A model generated the notes under the pieces. The model ran no database searches. It worked only from the letters and a program-made list of their open reading frames with translations, and was not told the origin of the DNA. Of a DNA stretch of 64,000 nt, positions 1 to 7,565 are shown piece by piece. Every line of letters begins with the position of its first letter. Position 1 is the first letter of the stretch. A program made the position numbers and the translations under genes. Location: the NCBI GenBank assembly GCA_045580325.1, contig JAZNNR010000020.1, positions 1-64,000 on the forward strand, in the 5' to 3' direction. Source of the DNA: SIG672 sp045580325. GTDB lineage: Bacteria > Bacillota > Clostridia > Oscillospirales > CAG-272.

Positions 1-139
1 CCATAGGGGCATACTGAACTACTTTTACTTCTGTACCGGGAATAACTCCCATATCAAGAAAATGTTGTCTTAACGAGCCCTCTCCGCCAACAGACGTGAT
101 TTTTCCACTCTTTCCGATTTCTAACTCTTTCAGTGTCAT
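1..139 (-). CDS. feoA: FeoA-domain ferrous iron transport protein (3' end outside window)
   Basis: Only the first 46 codons lie in the window. The visible N-terminus (MTLKELEIGKSGKITSVGG, then LRQHFLDMGVIPGTEVKVV) has the SH3-like FeoA pattern, with the typical 'R..LMGx.PGt.v.V' turn. FeoA is a small cytoplasmic partner of the FeoB Fe(II) transporter. The ATG follows an AGAGGA ribosome site at close spacing. A near-consensus promoter and a palindrome of the DtxR/IdeR type lie directly upstream, so iron-dependent repression is likely. Whether feoB follows cannot be seen. A stand-alone FeoA-like domain fused to something else remains possible. Confidence 0.8.
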   Translation of the reverse strand, partial: MTLKELEIGKSGKITSVGGEGSLRQHFLDMGVIPGTEVKVVQYAPM

Positions 140-171
140 AAAAAATATCCTCTTCTAAACCCAAAATTGCG

Positions 172-189
172 AGTTAGCCTAAGCTAACT
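172..189. promoter_or_regulatory. DtxR/IdeR-like iron operator
   Basis: AGTTAGC-CTAA-GCTAACT is a perfect 7-bp inverted repeat around a 4-bp centre. It resembles the TTAGG-TTAGCCTAA family of DtxR-type boxes. It covers the predicted transcription start of feoA, the position expected for a metal-dependent repressor. The assignment to DtxR is by motif likeness only. Confidence 0.65.
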
Positions 190-195
190 GTGTGT

Positions 196-224
196 ATGAT
201 ATCACCAATGTGAGCGTTTGTCAA
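196..224 (-). promoter_or_regulatory. feoA promoter
   Basis: On the minus strand TTGACA (219-224) is followed after exactly 17 bp by TATCAT (196-201). The start point would fall near 189, inside the palindrome at 172-189. Confidence 0.8.
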
Positions 225-265
225 GAGAGGAAAATGTAAACAATTTGTAAAAAAGAAAAAAAGGG

Positions 266-294
266 TTGAAAAAATATACATATAATGGTATAAT
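266..294 (+). promoter_or_regulatory. rpsB promoter
   Basis: TTGAAA (266-271), 17 bp, TATAAT (289-294). Transcription would start near 301 and give an ~84 nt leader before rpsB. Confidence 0.85.
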
Positions 295-300
295 TCTTGG

Positions 301-384
301 GTATGAAAATTCACACATACGGCTGACTTCGGTGCAATATCTAGAGGGCTGTATGGTGGAAATAACCGAAGGAGGACATTAAAA
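301..384 (+). ncRNA. Candidate ribosomal protein S2 leader
   Basis: The leader contains CTTCGGT (327-333), which is perfectly complementary to ACCGAAG (365-371). The latter abuts the GGAGG ribosome site of rpsB, so the pairing would sit right at the ribosome site and could respond to S2 binding. Autoregulatory leaders are known upstream of rpsB in bacteria. Identity with a described family is inferred and not confirmed. Confidence 0.5.
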
Positions 385-1131
385 ATGTCAGTAATTACAA
401 TCAAACAACTGCTTGAAGCAGGCGTCCATTTCGGACATCACACAAGAAGATGGAATCCCAAGATGGCAGAGTACATCTTCACAGAAAGAAACGGCATCTA
501 CATCATCGACCTTCAGAAGACCGTTAAGAAGTTTGAAGAAGCTTACATGTTCGTTCGCGACATGGCAGTTGAAGGCGGAACACTTCTTTTCGTTGGTACA
601 AAGAAGCAGGCTGCAGATGCAATCAAGGAAGAAGCACAGCGCTGCGGAATGTACTACGTAAACGTACGTTGGCCCGGCGGTATGCTCACAAACTTCAAGA
701 CAATCAAGAGATCTATCGCTCGTCTTAACAGCCTCGAAAAGATGGAAGCTGAAGGCACATTCGAGCTTCTTCCCAAGAAGGAAGTTGCTTCTCTTCTCAA
801 GGAAAAGGCAGACCTCGAAAAGTGCTACGGCGGTATCAAGACAATGGAAAAGCTTCCTTCGGCAGTATTCATCGTTGACCCCCACAAGGAAAGCAACGCA
901 GTTCTCGAATCCAAGAAGCTCGGTATCCCGGTAGTTGCTATCGTTGATACAAACTGCGATCCCGACGATGCAGATTATATGATCCCCGGTAATGATGACG
1001 CTATCCGCGCTATCAAGCTTATCGCTTCTGTAATTGCTGACGCAGTTATCGAAGGAAACCAGGGCGTTGACGCTGCTCCCGCAGAAGAAGCTGCAGAAGC
1101 TGAAGCTGTTGAAGCTACCGACGCTGAATAA
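385..1131 (+). CDS. rpsB: 30S ribosomal protein S2
   Basis: A 248-residue protein with the S2 hallmarks: the opening 'IKQLLEAGVHFGHHTRRWNPKM', 'YIIDLQKT', the motif 'FVGTKKQA', and 'PGGMLTNFKTI' near residue 98. S2 binds the head of the 30S subunit and recruits S1. The C-terminus carries an Ala/Glu-rich acidic tail of about 20 residues, common in Clostridia. The ATG follows GGAGG with 9 nt spacing. It is the first gene of the rpsB-tsf pair and has its own promoter and a structured leader. Codon use is strongly biased, as expected for a highly expressed gene. Confidence 0.97.
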   Translation: MSVITIKQLLEAGVHFGHHTRRWNPKMAEYIFTERNGIYIIDLQKTVKKFEEAYMFVRDMAVEGGTLLFVGTKKQAADAIKEEAQRCGMYYVNVRWPGGMLTNFKTIKRSIARLNSLEKMEAEGTFELLPKKEVASLLKEKADLEKCYGGIKTMEKLPSAVFIVDPHKESNAVLESKKLGIPVVAIVDTNCDPDDADYMIPGNDDAIRAIKLIASVIADAVIEGNQGVDAAPAEEAAEAEAVEATDAE

Positions 1132-1173
1132 TTAAAAACACTCAAAAATAACTTTAATTTGGAGGAAATAAAA

Positions 1174-2106
1174 ATGGCACAGATCACAGCAAAAGACGTT
1201 GCAGCTCTCCGTGCAAAGACAGGTCTTGGAATGATGGACTGCAAAAAGGCACTCGTTGAAGCTGACGGCGACGTTGAAGCGGCTGTAAAGATCCTTCGTG
1301 AAAAGGGACTTGCTACCGCAGCAAAGAAGGAAAGCAGAATTGCCGCAGAAGGCGTTGTTGATATTATGGTAGACGGAAAGAACGCTGCAATGATCGAAGT
1401 TAACGCAGAAACAGACTTCGTTGCAAAGAACGCTACTTTCCAGGAATTCGTTAAGGGACTTCTCAGAACTCTCCTTGCAAATAAGCCCGCAGATCTTGCT
1501 GCTTTCGGCGCTTGCAAGTTCGATGGAAGCGACATCACAGTATCCGATGCACTTGTTGAAAAGATCGCAATGATTGGTGAAAAGATCAGCATTCGTAGAT
1601 TCATTCTCACAGAAGGCGTTATGAGCACATACATTCACGGCGCAGGTAACACAGGTGTTATCGTTGTATTCGATACAGACGATGCAACTGCTGCAAAGGC
1701 AGAATTTGCTGAGTGCGCAAAGAACGTAGCACTTCAGATCGCTGCAGGCTCGCCTCCTACCTACGTTGCTAAGGAAGACGTTCCTCAGGCAGCTATCGAC
1801 GAAGAGGTTGCAATTCAGGTTGCAGCTGCAAAGAACGATCCCAAGCTTGCAAGCAAGCCCGATGCAGTTCTTGCAAAGATCGTTGAAGGTAAGCTTGGTA
1901 AGCTCTTCTTCGAGAAGGTTTGCCTCCTCGAGCAGCCTTACGTTAAGGACGACGCTATGAGCGTTGGCAAGTACGTTGCTTCCTGTGCTAAGGCTATGGG
2001 TGCAGAGGTTGCTGTTAAGGCATTCTACATCTTCGAAAAGGGCGAAGGCATCGAAAAGAGAGAAGACGATTTCGCAGCAGAAATCGAAAAGATGGTTAAG
2101 GGTTAA
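1174..2106 (+). CDS. tsf: Elongation factor Ts
   Basis: A 310-residue nucleotide exchange factor for EF-Tu. The N-terminal UBA-like domain (VAALRAKTGLGMMDCKKAL, about residues 6-45) and the TDFVAKN motif near residue 81 are clear. The core and coiled-coil regions follow. An in-frame TTG lies 15 nt upstream, but it falls inside the ribosome site; the ATG at 1174, eight nt after GGAGG, is the sensible start. The gene lies 42 nt after rpsB in the same transcript and is closed by a strong terminator. In many relatives tsf is followed directly by pyrH; here about 1.2 kb of other DNA intervenes. Confidence 0.97.
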   Translation: MAQITAKDVAALRAKTGLGMMDCKKALVEADGDVEAAVKILREKGLATAAKKESRIAAEGVVDIMVDGKNAAMIEVNAETDFVAKNATFQEFVKGLLRTLLANKPADLAAFGACKFDGSDITVSDALVEKIAMIGEKISIRRFILTEGVMSTYIHGAGNTGVIVVFDTDDATAAKAEFAECAKNVALQIAAGSPPTYVAKEDVPQAAIDEEVAIQVAAAKNDPKLASKPDAVLAKIVEGKLGKLFFEKVCLLEQPYVKDDAMSVGKYVASCAKAMGAEVAVKAFYIFEKGEGIEKREDDFAAEIEKMVKG

Positions 2107-2134
2107 TCCTGTACCGAAAACTTAATAAAAAACG

Positions 2135-2164
2135 CCTCGGCATCATTTGATGCCGAGGTTTTTT
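2135..2164 (+). terminator. rpsB-tsf terminator
   Basis: An 11-bp perfect stem (CCTCGGCATCA / TGATGCCGAGG) with a two-base loop, followed by six T. Confidence 0.95.
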
Positions 2165-2177
2165 GTTGTATTAAATT

Positions 2178-2738
2178 TTATTCAATATCAAATTCTTCAC
2201 CGCAGTTTGTACATTCGGTTTCACCGTAGTAAACGAAGTTTCCACAGTTAGGGCATTTGAAGCCGTCTTCATTGAAAAGGTCATTTTCAGGAATCTTTTG
2301 TTCGTCTCGTGCTCTTTCGTTTTTTGTGTGTTGCTTTTGAGTTGTTTGTTTTTTATCCTGTTTCTTTTTGGCGTTCTTGTTTTCTTTGTTATTTAAAATT
2401 TCAAGAATCTCTCGTGTATTATTTTCGTTATCGACGGTCTTTTCAACAAGCTCACCGAAAGCGTAAAGCAACCAAGTACTTACGAATTCAATCAAAATAG
2501 CGAGCGGAACAGCAAGGATTAACAAAAGAAATGCAAAAAATGCTCCGGGTCCTCCTTCAGACGTTGAATAAGATAATAAAATAATACCTGTAATTATAGT
2601 CGCTATTGCTTCAAATATAAAAATCCATATTGCCCAACTCTTGATTTTTGCACCTATGTTGTCGTACCAACTTCTGATGCTGAAACTTCTGATTTTGTCC
2701 ATTTTTCCCTTCAAAGATAAAAAATATATTCTGTCCAT
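2178..2738 (-). CDS. Two-TM membrane protein with C-terminal zinc ribbon
   Basis: A 186-residue protein not recognised as a named family. An amphipathic N-terminus is followed by two membrane segments (about residues 36-56 and 66-93) and a charged Lys/Gln-rich linker (about 118-150). A C-terminal zinc ribbon has Cys162, Cys165, Cys176 and Cys179 (CPNCG...CTNCG). Similar short zinc-ribbon membrane proteins are common in Clostridia and mostly uncharacterised. The ATG at 2738 follows GGAGG at good spacing; an in-frame extension upstream has no ribosome site and reads into repeat DNA. It is transcribed against the flanking operons and sits between tsf and pyrH, which are usually adjacent. This suggests it was inserted there. 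Confidence 0.75.
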   Translation of the reverse strand: MDRIYFLSLKGKMDKIRSFSIRSWYDNIGAKIKSWAIWIFIFEAIATIITGIILLSYSTSEGGPGAFFAFLLLILAVPLAILIEFVSTWLLYAFGELVEKTVDNENNTREILEILNNKENKNAKKKQDKKQTTQKQHTKNERARDEQKIPENDLFNEDGFKCPNCGNFVYYGETECTNCGEEFDIE

Positions 2739-2770
2739 TTCTACCTCCAAAATATAAAATATAAAATTAT

Positions 2771-2804
2771 AAAATAAAAAGTGCGCCAACCGAAGCTGAC
2801 GCAC
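2771..2804 (-). terminator. UUCG hairpin with T-rich tail upstream of the zinc-ribbon gene
   Basis: Reading the minus strand, GTGCGTCAGC pairs with GTTGGCGCAC around a TTCG tetraloop and is followed by TTTTTATTTT. This has the form of an intrinsic terminator. It lies only about 30 nt before the ribosome site of the gene at 2178-2738. It is either an attenuator in that gene's leader or a terminator that came in with the neighbouring inverted repeat. Confidence 0.6.
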
Positions 2805-2828
2805 AAAAAACGCGCTGCTCCAATTGTC

Positions 2829-2936
2829 GCCAAACAAAATTCATTTTCCTAAAAGAATACGGAAAAACGAGCATAAGCGTTTTTATCAAAAATAAAAACA
2901 CGTATCCCCTTAGGAAGCTATTGAATTTTGTTTGGC
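2829..2936. repeat. 108-bp imperfect inverted repeat (MITE-like)
   Basis: The ends are perfect 15-bp inverted repeats (GCCAAACAAAATTCA at 2829-2843 and its complement at 2922-2936). Pairing resumes inward with TTCCTAA/TTAGGAA, ATACG/CGTAT and AAAAACG/CGTTTTT. No coding sequence is inside and no clear target duplication is visible. It is compatible with a miniature inverted-repeat element or a long-stem RNA. Confidence 0.55.
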
Positions 2937-2984
2937 AGGGTTAGTATATCACGACTTTTTATATTTGTCAAGAATTATTTTACT

Positions 2985-3180
2985 TCTCCCGTAAAACGGA
3001 CCGTCGAGCGACGGTTTGGACTTGCCTCTCTTACAAGTAGGGTTTCGTGTATCGGAGATGACGGGACGCCGAGGGCGTCGTCCCCTACAAAGCTTCCCCT
3101 TGAGGTAGCGAAGCGCCGACGAAAAAAGCCTTCCCCAGTGGGGGAAGGTGGCGGCGAAGCCGACGGATGAGGTGTTTATC
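2985..3180. repeat. GC-rich palindromic repeat island (REP-like)
   Basis: A run of hairpins in otherwise AT-rich intergenic DNA. They are GGACCGTC-GAGC-GACGGTTT (about 2998-3018), GGGACG...CGTCGTCCC (about 3063-3084), GCTTC...GAAGC (about 3091-3114), CCTTCCCC-AGT-GGGGGAAGG (about 3130-3149) and GGCGGCGAAGCCG (about 3151-3163). The phrases 'GGGGGAAGG' and 'CGACGGATGAGG' are typical of interspersed repeats in gut Clostridia. Related material occurs at 48676-48842. No gene is visible from 2739 to 3328. Confidence 0.7.
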
Positions 3181-3263
3181 TCATCGCACAAGCGTCCCTG
3201 CAGAGTCGCCTGCTGCTATAAATTTGAAAATTGTATATTATTTGTAAAAATCCAAAAAAACTA

Positions 3264-3292
3264 TTTACAAATTGCGTTGAATATAGTAAAAT
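3264..3292 (+). promoter_or_regulatory. pyrH operon promoter
   Basis: TTTACA (3264-3269), 17 bp, TAAAAT (3287-3292), 36 nt before the pyrH ATG. It gives the pyrH-polC operon its own start, independent of rpsB-tsf. Confidence 0.75.
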
Positions 3293-3328
3293 AATAAAGA
3301 ATAATATATATAGTTATATGGAGGTTTT

Positions 3329-4057
3329 ATGGACGCTCAGCCTAAATATAAAAGAATACTTCTGAAGCTGTCGGGAGAAGCACTCAGCGACGCTCCTCGC
3401 GGTATTCTTAACTTTGAAAAGATCGAAGAAATCGGAGAGGTCATAAAGGAATGTCTTGCCATCGGTGTTCAGGTAAGTATCGTTGTCGGCGGTGGAAATA
3501 TCTGGCGCGGCAGACAGGGCGGAAAAATGGACAGAACGAGAGCAGACCATATGGGTATGCTTGCAACCACGATAAACTCACTTGCAATTCAGGACGTTCT
3601 TGAACAGCTCGGAATTCAGACGCGTGTTCTTACGGCTGTCGAAATGAAGCAGTTTGCCGAGCCGTATATAAGAAATAAGGCTATTTCTCATCTGAATAAG
3701 GGCAGAGTCGTTATTTTCGGCTGCGGAATAGGAAGTCCCTTCTTCTCGACCGATACGGCGGCAGCACTTCGCGCGGCAGAGATCGGCGCGGATATAATGC
3801 TTTTTGCCAAGAATATCGACGGAGTATATACCGCAGACCCGAAGAAAGATCCCGACGCAAAGAAGCTTGACTCGATAGAGTATATGGACATACTCAGCAA
3901 TCATCTTACAGTTATAGATACAACGGCGACCTCCTTCTCGATGGATAACGATATACCGATCCTTCTCTTTGGACTTGACGATCCGAAAAATATCATAAGA
4001 GCGGTTATGGGCGAAGAGATAGGAACTATCGTAAGCGGACCGCATATCGAAGGATAA
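3329..4057 (+). CDS. pyrH: UMP kinase
   Basis: A 242-residue amino-acid-kinase-family protein that phosphorylates UMP to UDP in the cytoplasm. Visible hallmarks are 'KRILLKLSGEAL' at the start, 'VVGGGNIWRG' near residue 52, 'RADHMGMLATTINSLA', and the C-terminal 'VDTTATSFSMDN'-like stretch (here VIDTTATSFSMDNDIPI). The length matches the bacterial hexameric PyrH family (about 240). The ATG follows TGGAGG with 5-6 nt spacing. It is the first gene of the eight-gene operon to polC. The usual pyrH-frr-uppS-cdsA-dxr order is kept. Confidence 0.97.
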   Translation: MDAQPKYKRILLKLSGEALSDAPRGILNFEKIEEIGEVIKECLAIGVQVSIVVGGGNIWRGRQGGKMDRTRADHMGMLATTINSLAIQDVLEQLGIQTRVLTAVEMKQFAEPYIRNKAISHLNKGRVVIFGCGIGSPFFSTDTAAALRAAEIGADIMLFAKNIDGVYTADPKKDPDAKKLDSIEYMDILSNHLTVIDTTATSFSMDNDIPILLFGLDDPKNIIRAVMGEEIGTIVSGPHIEG

Positions 4058-4101
4058 TATAAAACAGGAATTATATAAACACAGAAAGGAACTGATATAT
4101 T

Positions 4102-4656
4102 ATGAAACTTGATACCAGAGAATTCGAAGAAAAAATGAAAAAAAGCGTGTCTGTGTATGAGGAAAATCTCGCACAGGTAAGAGTAGGAAAGGCTTCTGCG
4201 GCAGTGCTTCAGAAGGTAACGGTCGACTACTACGGAACACCCACTCCCATTAAGGATATTGCACAGATAAAGACAACAGATGCACATACACTTACTATTC
4301 AGCCTTGGGATATGAGCCTTCTTAAAGCAGCAGAAAAGGCGATACTTGCAGCAAATCTTGGTATGACACCTCAGAACGACGGTAAGGTTATCAGACTTGT
4401 TTTCCCGCAGCTTACAGAGGACAGACGTAAAGAGCTTTCTAAGCAGGTCAACAAAATGGGCGATGACGCTAAGGTTGCACTCCGTAACATAAGACGCGAT
4501 GCAAACGATAAGTGCAAGGCTCTCAAAAAAGAAGGAACAATGACAGAGGATGAGCAGAAGGCCTCCGAAAAGACGGTACAGGATCTTACCGATAAGTATA
4601 TCAAGAATATCGACGATATTACTGCCGATAAGATCAAAGACATAATGTCCCTCTGA
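4102..4656 (+). CDS. frr: Ribosome recycling factor
   Basis: A 184-residue RRF, exactly the usual length. It splits post-termination 70S ribosomes together with EF-G. Clear motifs are 'VRVGKASAAVLQKVTVDYYGTPTPI' (about residues 26-50) and the C-terminal 'ALRNIRRDANDKCKALKKEG' in the long three-helix bundle. The ATG follows AAAGGA with suitable spacing. It lies 44 nt after pyrH and 89 nt before uppS; the gap to uppS holds a hairpin at 4678-4705. Confidence 0.97.
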   Translation: MKLDTREFEEKMKKSVSVYEENLAQVRVGKASAAVLQKVTVDYYGTPTPIKDIAQIKTTDAHTLTIQPWDMSLLKAAEKAILAANLGMTPQNDGKVIRLVFPQLTEDRRKELSKQVNKMGDDAKVALRNIRRDANDKCKALKKEGTMTEDEQKASEKTVQDLTDKYIKNIDDITADKIKDIMSL

Positions 4657-4677
4657 CATAAAAGTAAAAAATATCAC

Positions 4678-4705
4678 GGGGAGGAGAGCGCTGTGCCATC
4701 CTCCC
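4678..4705 (+). other. Hairpin between frr and uppS
   Basis: GGGAGGA pairs with TCCTCCC around a 13-nt loop. No T-run follows, so it is not an intrinsic terminator. It may be a processing or stability element within the operon mRNA. The left arm is also SD-like (GGAGGA), but no reading frame starts behind it. Confidence 0.4.
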
Positions 4706-4745
4706 TATTTGAGCAATTATAATAATTTTCACAAGGGGTCTGAAA

Positions 4746-5468
4746 ATGGCAGCTTTGAAGCAAACTGATAAAAATATTTCAGAAGTAATAGGAGAAAAAA
4801 TAAAGCATATCGCGTTCATAATGGACGGAAACGGAAGATGGGCAAAAAAAAGACTTCTTCCGAGAAGTCAGGGACACGTTGAGGGTCTTAAAACCTTCAC
4901 CGAGATTGTAAAGCACTGCTTTAATCTTAGAATCGCCAATGTAACCGTATATGCTTTCTCGACTGAGAACTGGAACAGAAGCGAGGAAGAGGTCGGCGCA
5001 CTTATGGGACTTCTCGAAAAAAACATTGACGAGAACGCCGACGAACTTATAGAGAAGGGCGTCAGAATAATATTTCTCGGAGATAAAAGACCGCTTAGTA
5101 AAACGCTCGCCGAAAAGATGGAAAAGCTTGAAGAAAGATCGGCGCACAATAAGGCAATACTTAACGTTGCGGTAAATTACGGTGCGCGCGATGAAATAGT
5201 AAACGCGGTAAATACGCTTCTTAAAGAGAAAAAGAGCGAGATCACCGCAGAGGATATAAACGCGCATCTTTACACGAAAAACTCCCCCGATCCCGATCTG
5301 ATAGTCAGAACGGCAGGTGAGAAGCGTCTTTCCAATTTCCTCTTGTGGCAGGCGGCGTACAGCGAGTTTTATTACAGCGATAAGCTTTGGCCCGATTTCA
5401 CACCCGATGATGTTGATAAAGCAATTGAAAACTTTATGTCGCGCCACCGTAAGTTCGGCGGATATTGA
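4746..5468 (+). CDS. uppS: Undecaprenyl diphosphate synthase (cis-prenyltransferase)
   Basis: A 240-residue cis-prenyltransferase that extends farnesyl-PP with isopentenyl-PP to the C55 lipid carrier for peptidoglycan. The catalytic 'FIMDGNGRWAKKR' places the key Asp at residue 27. 'YAFSTENWNRS' and the C-terminal 'PDLIVRTAGEKRLSNFLLWQAAYSEFY' complete the family signature. The ATG at 4746 follows AAGGGG. Its substrate comes from the pathway of Dxr and IspG encoded just downstream, so the cluster joins isoprenoid supply to cell-wall carrier synthesis. Confidence 0.96.
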   Translation: MAALKQTDKNISEVIGEKIKHIAFIMDGNGRWAKKRLLPRSQGHVEGLKTFTEIVKHCFNLRIANVTVYAFSTENWNRSEEEVGALMGLLEKNIDENADELIEKGVRIIFLGDKRPLSKTLAEKMEKLEERSAHNKAILNVAVNYGARDEIVNAVNTLLKEKKSEITAEDINAHLYTKNSPDPDLIVRTAGEKRLSNFLLWQAAYSEFYYSDKLWPDFTPDDVDKAIENFMSRHRKFGGY

Positions 5469-5515
5469 GTTTATAAAATAAAAGACAATTTTAAACAAAA
5501 TTATTTGGAGCAGAT

Positions 5516-6358
5516 ATGAAAACCAGAATAATTACGGCTGCGGTACTTCTTTGTATTCTCACGCCAATACTTATTTTTTCACACACCTTTATTTACGTAG
5601 TTTTTGCGGCACTTCTCTCTCTTGTTGCGACCTACGAGCTGCTCGGCTGTATGCGTCTTGTAAAAAGACTGAAGCTGACGCTCACGTCTATGATATATTC
5701 TGTGCTTACAGTTTCGCTCACGCGCGTAGCGTCAATAGACGGCACCATGAAGATTTTTGCCTGCACGACATTTGCGTATATATTTATCCTGCTTGCAACA
5801 TCTCTCTTTGAGAGCGAAAAGAAAAGAGAGAAGCTTCCCGAGATCATGTTTGCCGCGGCGGTAGTCGTGTATATTACCTTTGGCTTTGCGTCATTTGTAA
5901 CTGTAAGAGATCTTGCAAACGGAGTACTGCTTTTCCCGCTTGCATATATCGCAGCTTGGGTGTCGGATACGGGCGCATATTTTGTAGGAGTAAAGTTCGG
6001 AAAGAGAAAGCTTATTCCCGAAATAAGCCCGAAAAAGACGGTAGAAGGATTTATAGGCGGACTCAGCTCTTGCGTTATAGTCTTTATGATATACGCACTC
6101 TGCGTCCATATTTTCGCAAAGGATATTCGTCCTAACTATCTCTGGATACTCGTTTGCGCGCTTGTCCTTTCGGGCGCATCGGTTATAGGCGATCTTATCG
6201 CTTCGATGATAAAGAGAAGGTATCATATCAAGGATTATAGCCACCTTTTCCCCGGACACGGCGGCGTTCTCGACCGTTTTGACAGTATAATCGCAACGAC
6301 GGCAGGACTTTTCGTGCTGTCGAGCATACTTCCTCTTTTTAACACAGTTGCGGGATAA
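5516..6358 (+). CDS. cdsA: Phosphatidate cytidylyltransferase
   Basis: A 280-residue integral membrane enzyme making CDP-diacylglycerol from phosphatidate and CTP. About seven to eight hydrophobic segments are visible. The CdsA signature is at the C-terminal side: 'SDTGAYFVGVKFGKRKLIPE', 'SPKKTVEGFIGG', 'GDLIASMIKRRYHIKDYSHLFPGHGGVLDRFDS'. The start follows TTGGAG with 5-6 nt spacing. It sits between uppS and dxr as in most Firmicutes and is only 6 nt from dxr, so translation is probably coupled. Confidence 0.96.
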   Translation: MKTRIITAAVLLCILTPILIFSHTFIYVVFAALLSLVATYELLGCMRLVKRLKLTLTSMIYSVLTVSLTRVASIDGTMKIFACTTFAYIFILLATSLFESEKKREKLPEIMFAAAVVVYITFGFASFVTVRDLANGVLLFPLAYIAAWVSDTGAYFVGVKFGKRKLIPEISPKKTVEGFIGGLSSCVIVFMIYALCVHIFAKDIRPNYLWILVCALVLSGASVIGDLIASMIKRRYHIKDYSHLFPGHGGVLDRFDSIIATTAGLFVLSSILPLFNTVAG

Positions 6359-6364
6359 AATATT

Positions 6365-7549
6365 ATGAAAACAGAAAATAAAAAGATAGCGGTACTCGGC
6401 TCGACAGGCTCGATAGGCACTCAGGCGCTTGATATTGCAAGGAGATATTCTCTCGAAGTTGAGGCGCTCGCCGCAAATTCGGATATAAAGACTCTCGAAG
6501 AGCAAATAAGAGAATTTTCGCCGAAATATGTTTCGCTTGTCGATGAAAAAGTGGCGGCAGAGCTTGCTCTCGCGATAGCCGATACGCCTACAAAGATATT
6601 TGCAGGTAAAGACGGCTCGTGCGAGATGATAACGCATCTTGAATGCGACAGTGTACTTAATTCGATAGTCGGTACGGCAGGACTTTTGCCCACTCTTACG
6701 GCTGTCCAGTGCAGGAAAAATATAGCACTTGCAAATAAAGAAACTCTCGTTACTGCGGGCGAGCTCGTTATGAGTAAGATACGTGAAAACGGGGTGTCGA
6801 TACTTCCCGTTGACAGCGAGCACTGCGCGGTACATCAGTGCCTTCGCGCAGGAAAAGAGAGCGAGGTCGCAAAGCTGATACTTACAGCTTCGGGCGGTCC
6901 GTTTTTCTCGAAAAGCAGAGAAGAGCTTGAAAGGGTTACCGTCAGCGACGCGCTTAATCACCCGACTTGGAGTATGGGTAAAAAGATAACGATAGACAGC
7001 GCAACGCTTATGAATAAAGGCTTTGAGGTGATCGAGGCGGCGCATCTTTTCGGTATGAAGGCGTCCGACATAGACGTTGTCGTGCATAGGGAGAGTATTG
7101 TGCACTCGATGGTGGCGTATAAGGACGGCTCTGTTATCGCGCAGATGGGTCTTCCCGATATGCGTACCTGCATATCGTATGCTCTTTTTGACACAGAGCA
7201 TATGGAAAACGTGTCTGAGATCCCCGATTTTGCAAAGATCGCAAGACTGACATTTGCATCTCCCGATGAAAAGACCTTCACGCTTTTGCCTCTTGCGCGC
7301 TACGCATTTGACGCGGGCGGAACACTTGCCGCGATGCTTAACGCGGCAAATGATAAGGCAGTGGCCCTTTTTCTCGAAAATAAAATAAAATTTACCGATA
7401 TTATGGATTTGGTAAGCGAAACTGTGCATAAATATAGTAAAAGTAAGGATAAGCTCGCATATCACGGAAAGCTGCCGACGATAGAGGATATAACAGAGTC
7501 GGCTCGTGAGGCAGAGCAGTATCTGACATACCTTGCACAAGTTAAATAA
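6365..7549 (+). CDS. dxr: 1-deoxy-D-xylulose 5-phosphate reductoisomerase
   Basis: A 394-residue enzyme that converts DXP to MEP with NADPH, the committed step of the non-mevalonate isoprenoid route. The N-terminal dinucleotide motif 'LGSTGSIGTQALDI' is intact. 'ALANKETLVTAGELV', 'PVDSEHCAVHQCL' (metal-binding Asp and Glu) and 'NHPTWSMGKKITIDSATLMNKGFE' are also intact. Length is typical. There is no strong ribosome site; the 6-nt gap from cdsA suggests translational coupling. It stands with ispG in the same operon, with ispH near the other end of the window. Confidence 0.97.
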   Translation: MKTENKKIAVLGSTGSIGTQALDIARRYSLEVEALAANSDIKTLEEQIREFSPKYVSLVDEKVAAELALAIADTPTKIFAGKDGSCEMITHLECDSVLNSIVGTAGLLPTLTAVQCRKNIALANKETLVTAGELVMSKIRENGVSILPVDSEHCAVHQCLRAGKESEVAKLILTASGGPFFSKSREELERVTVSDALNHPTWSMGKKITIDSATLMNKGFEVIEAAHLFGMKASDIDVVVHRESIVHSMVAYKDGSVIAQMGLPDMRTCISYALFDTEHMENVSEIPDFAKIARLTFASPDEKTFTLLPLARYAFDAGGTLAAMLNAANDKAVALFLENKIKFTDIMDLVSETVHKYSKSKDKLAYHGKLPTIEDITESAREAEQYLTYLAQVK

Positions 7550-7565
7550 GAACGGAGAACCTATT

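Noticed and set aside
2928..3191. Short frames on both strands over the palindromic repeats
   Set aside because: They translate GC-rich hairpins into Arg/Pro/Gly-rich sequence with no ribosome site.
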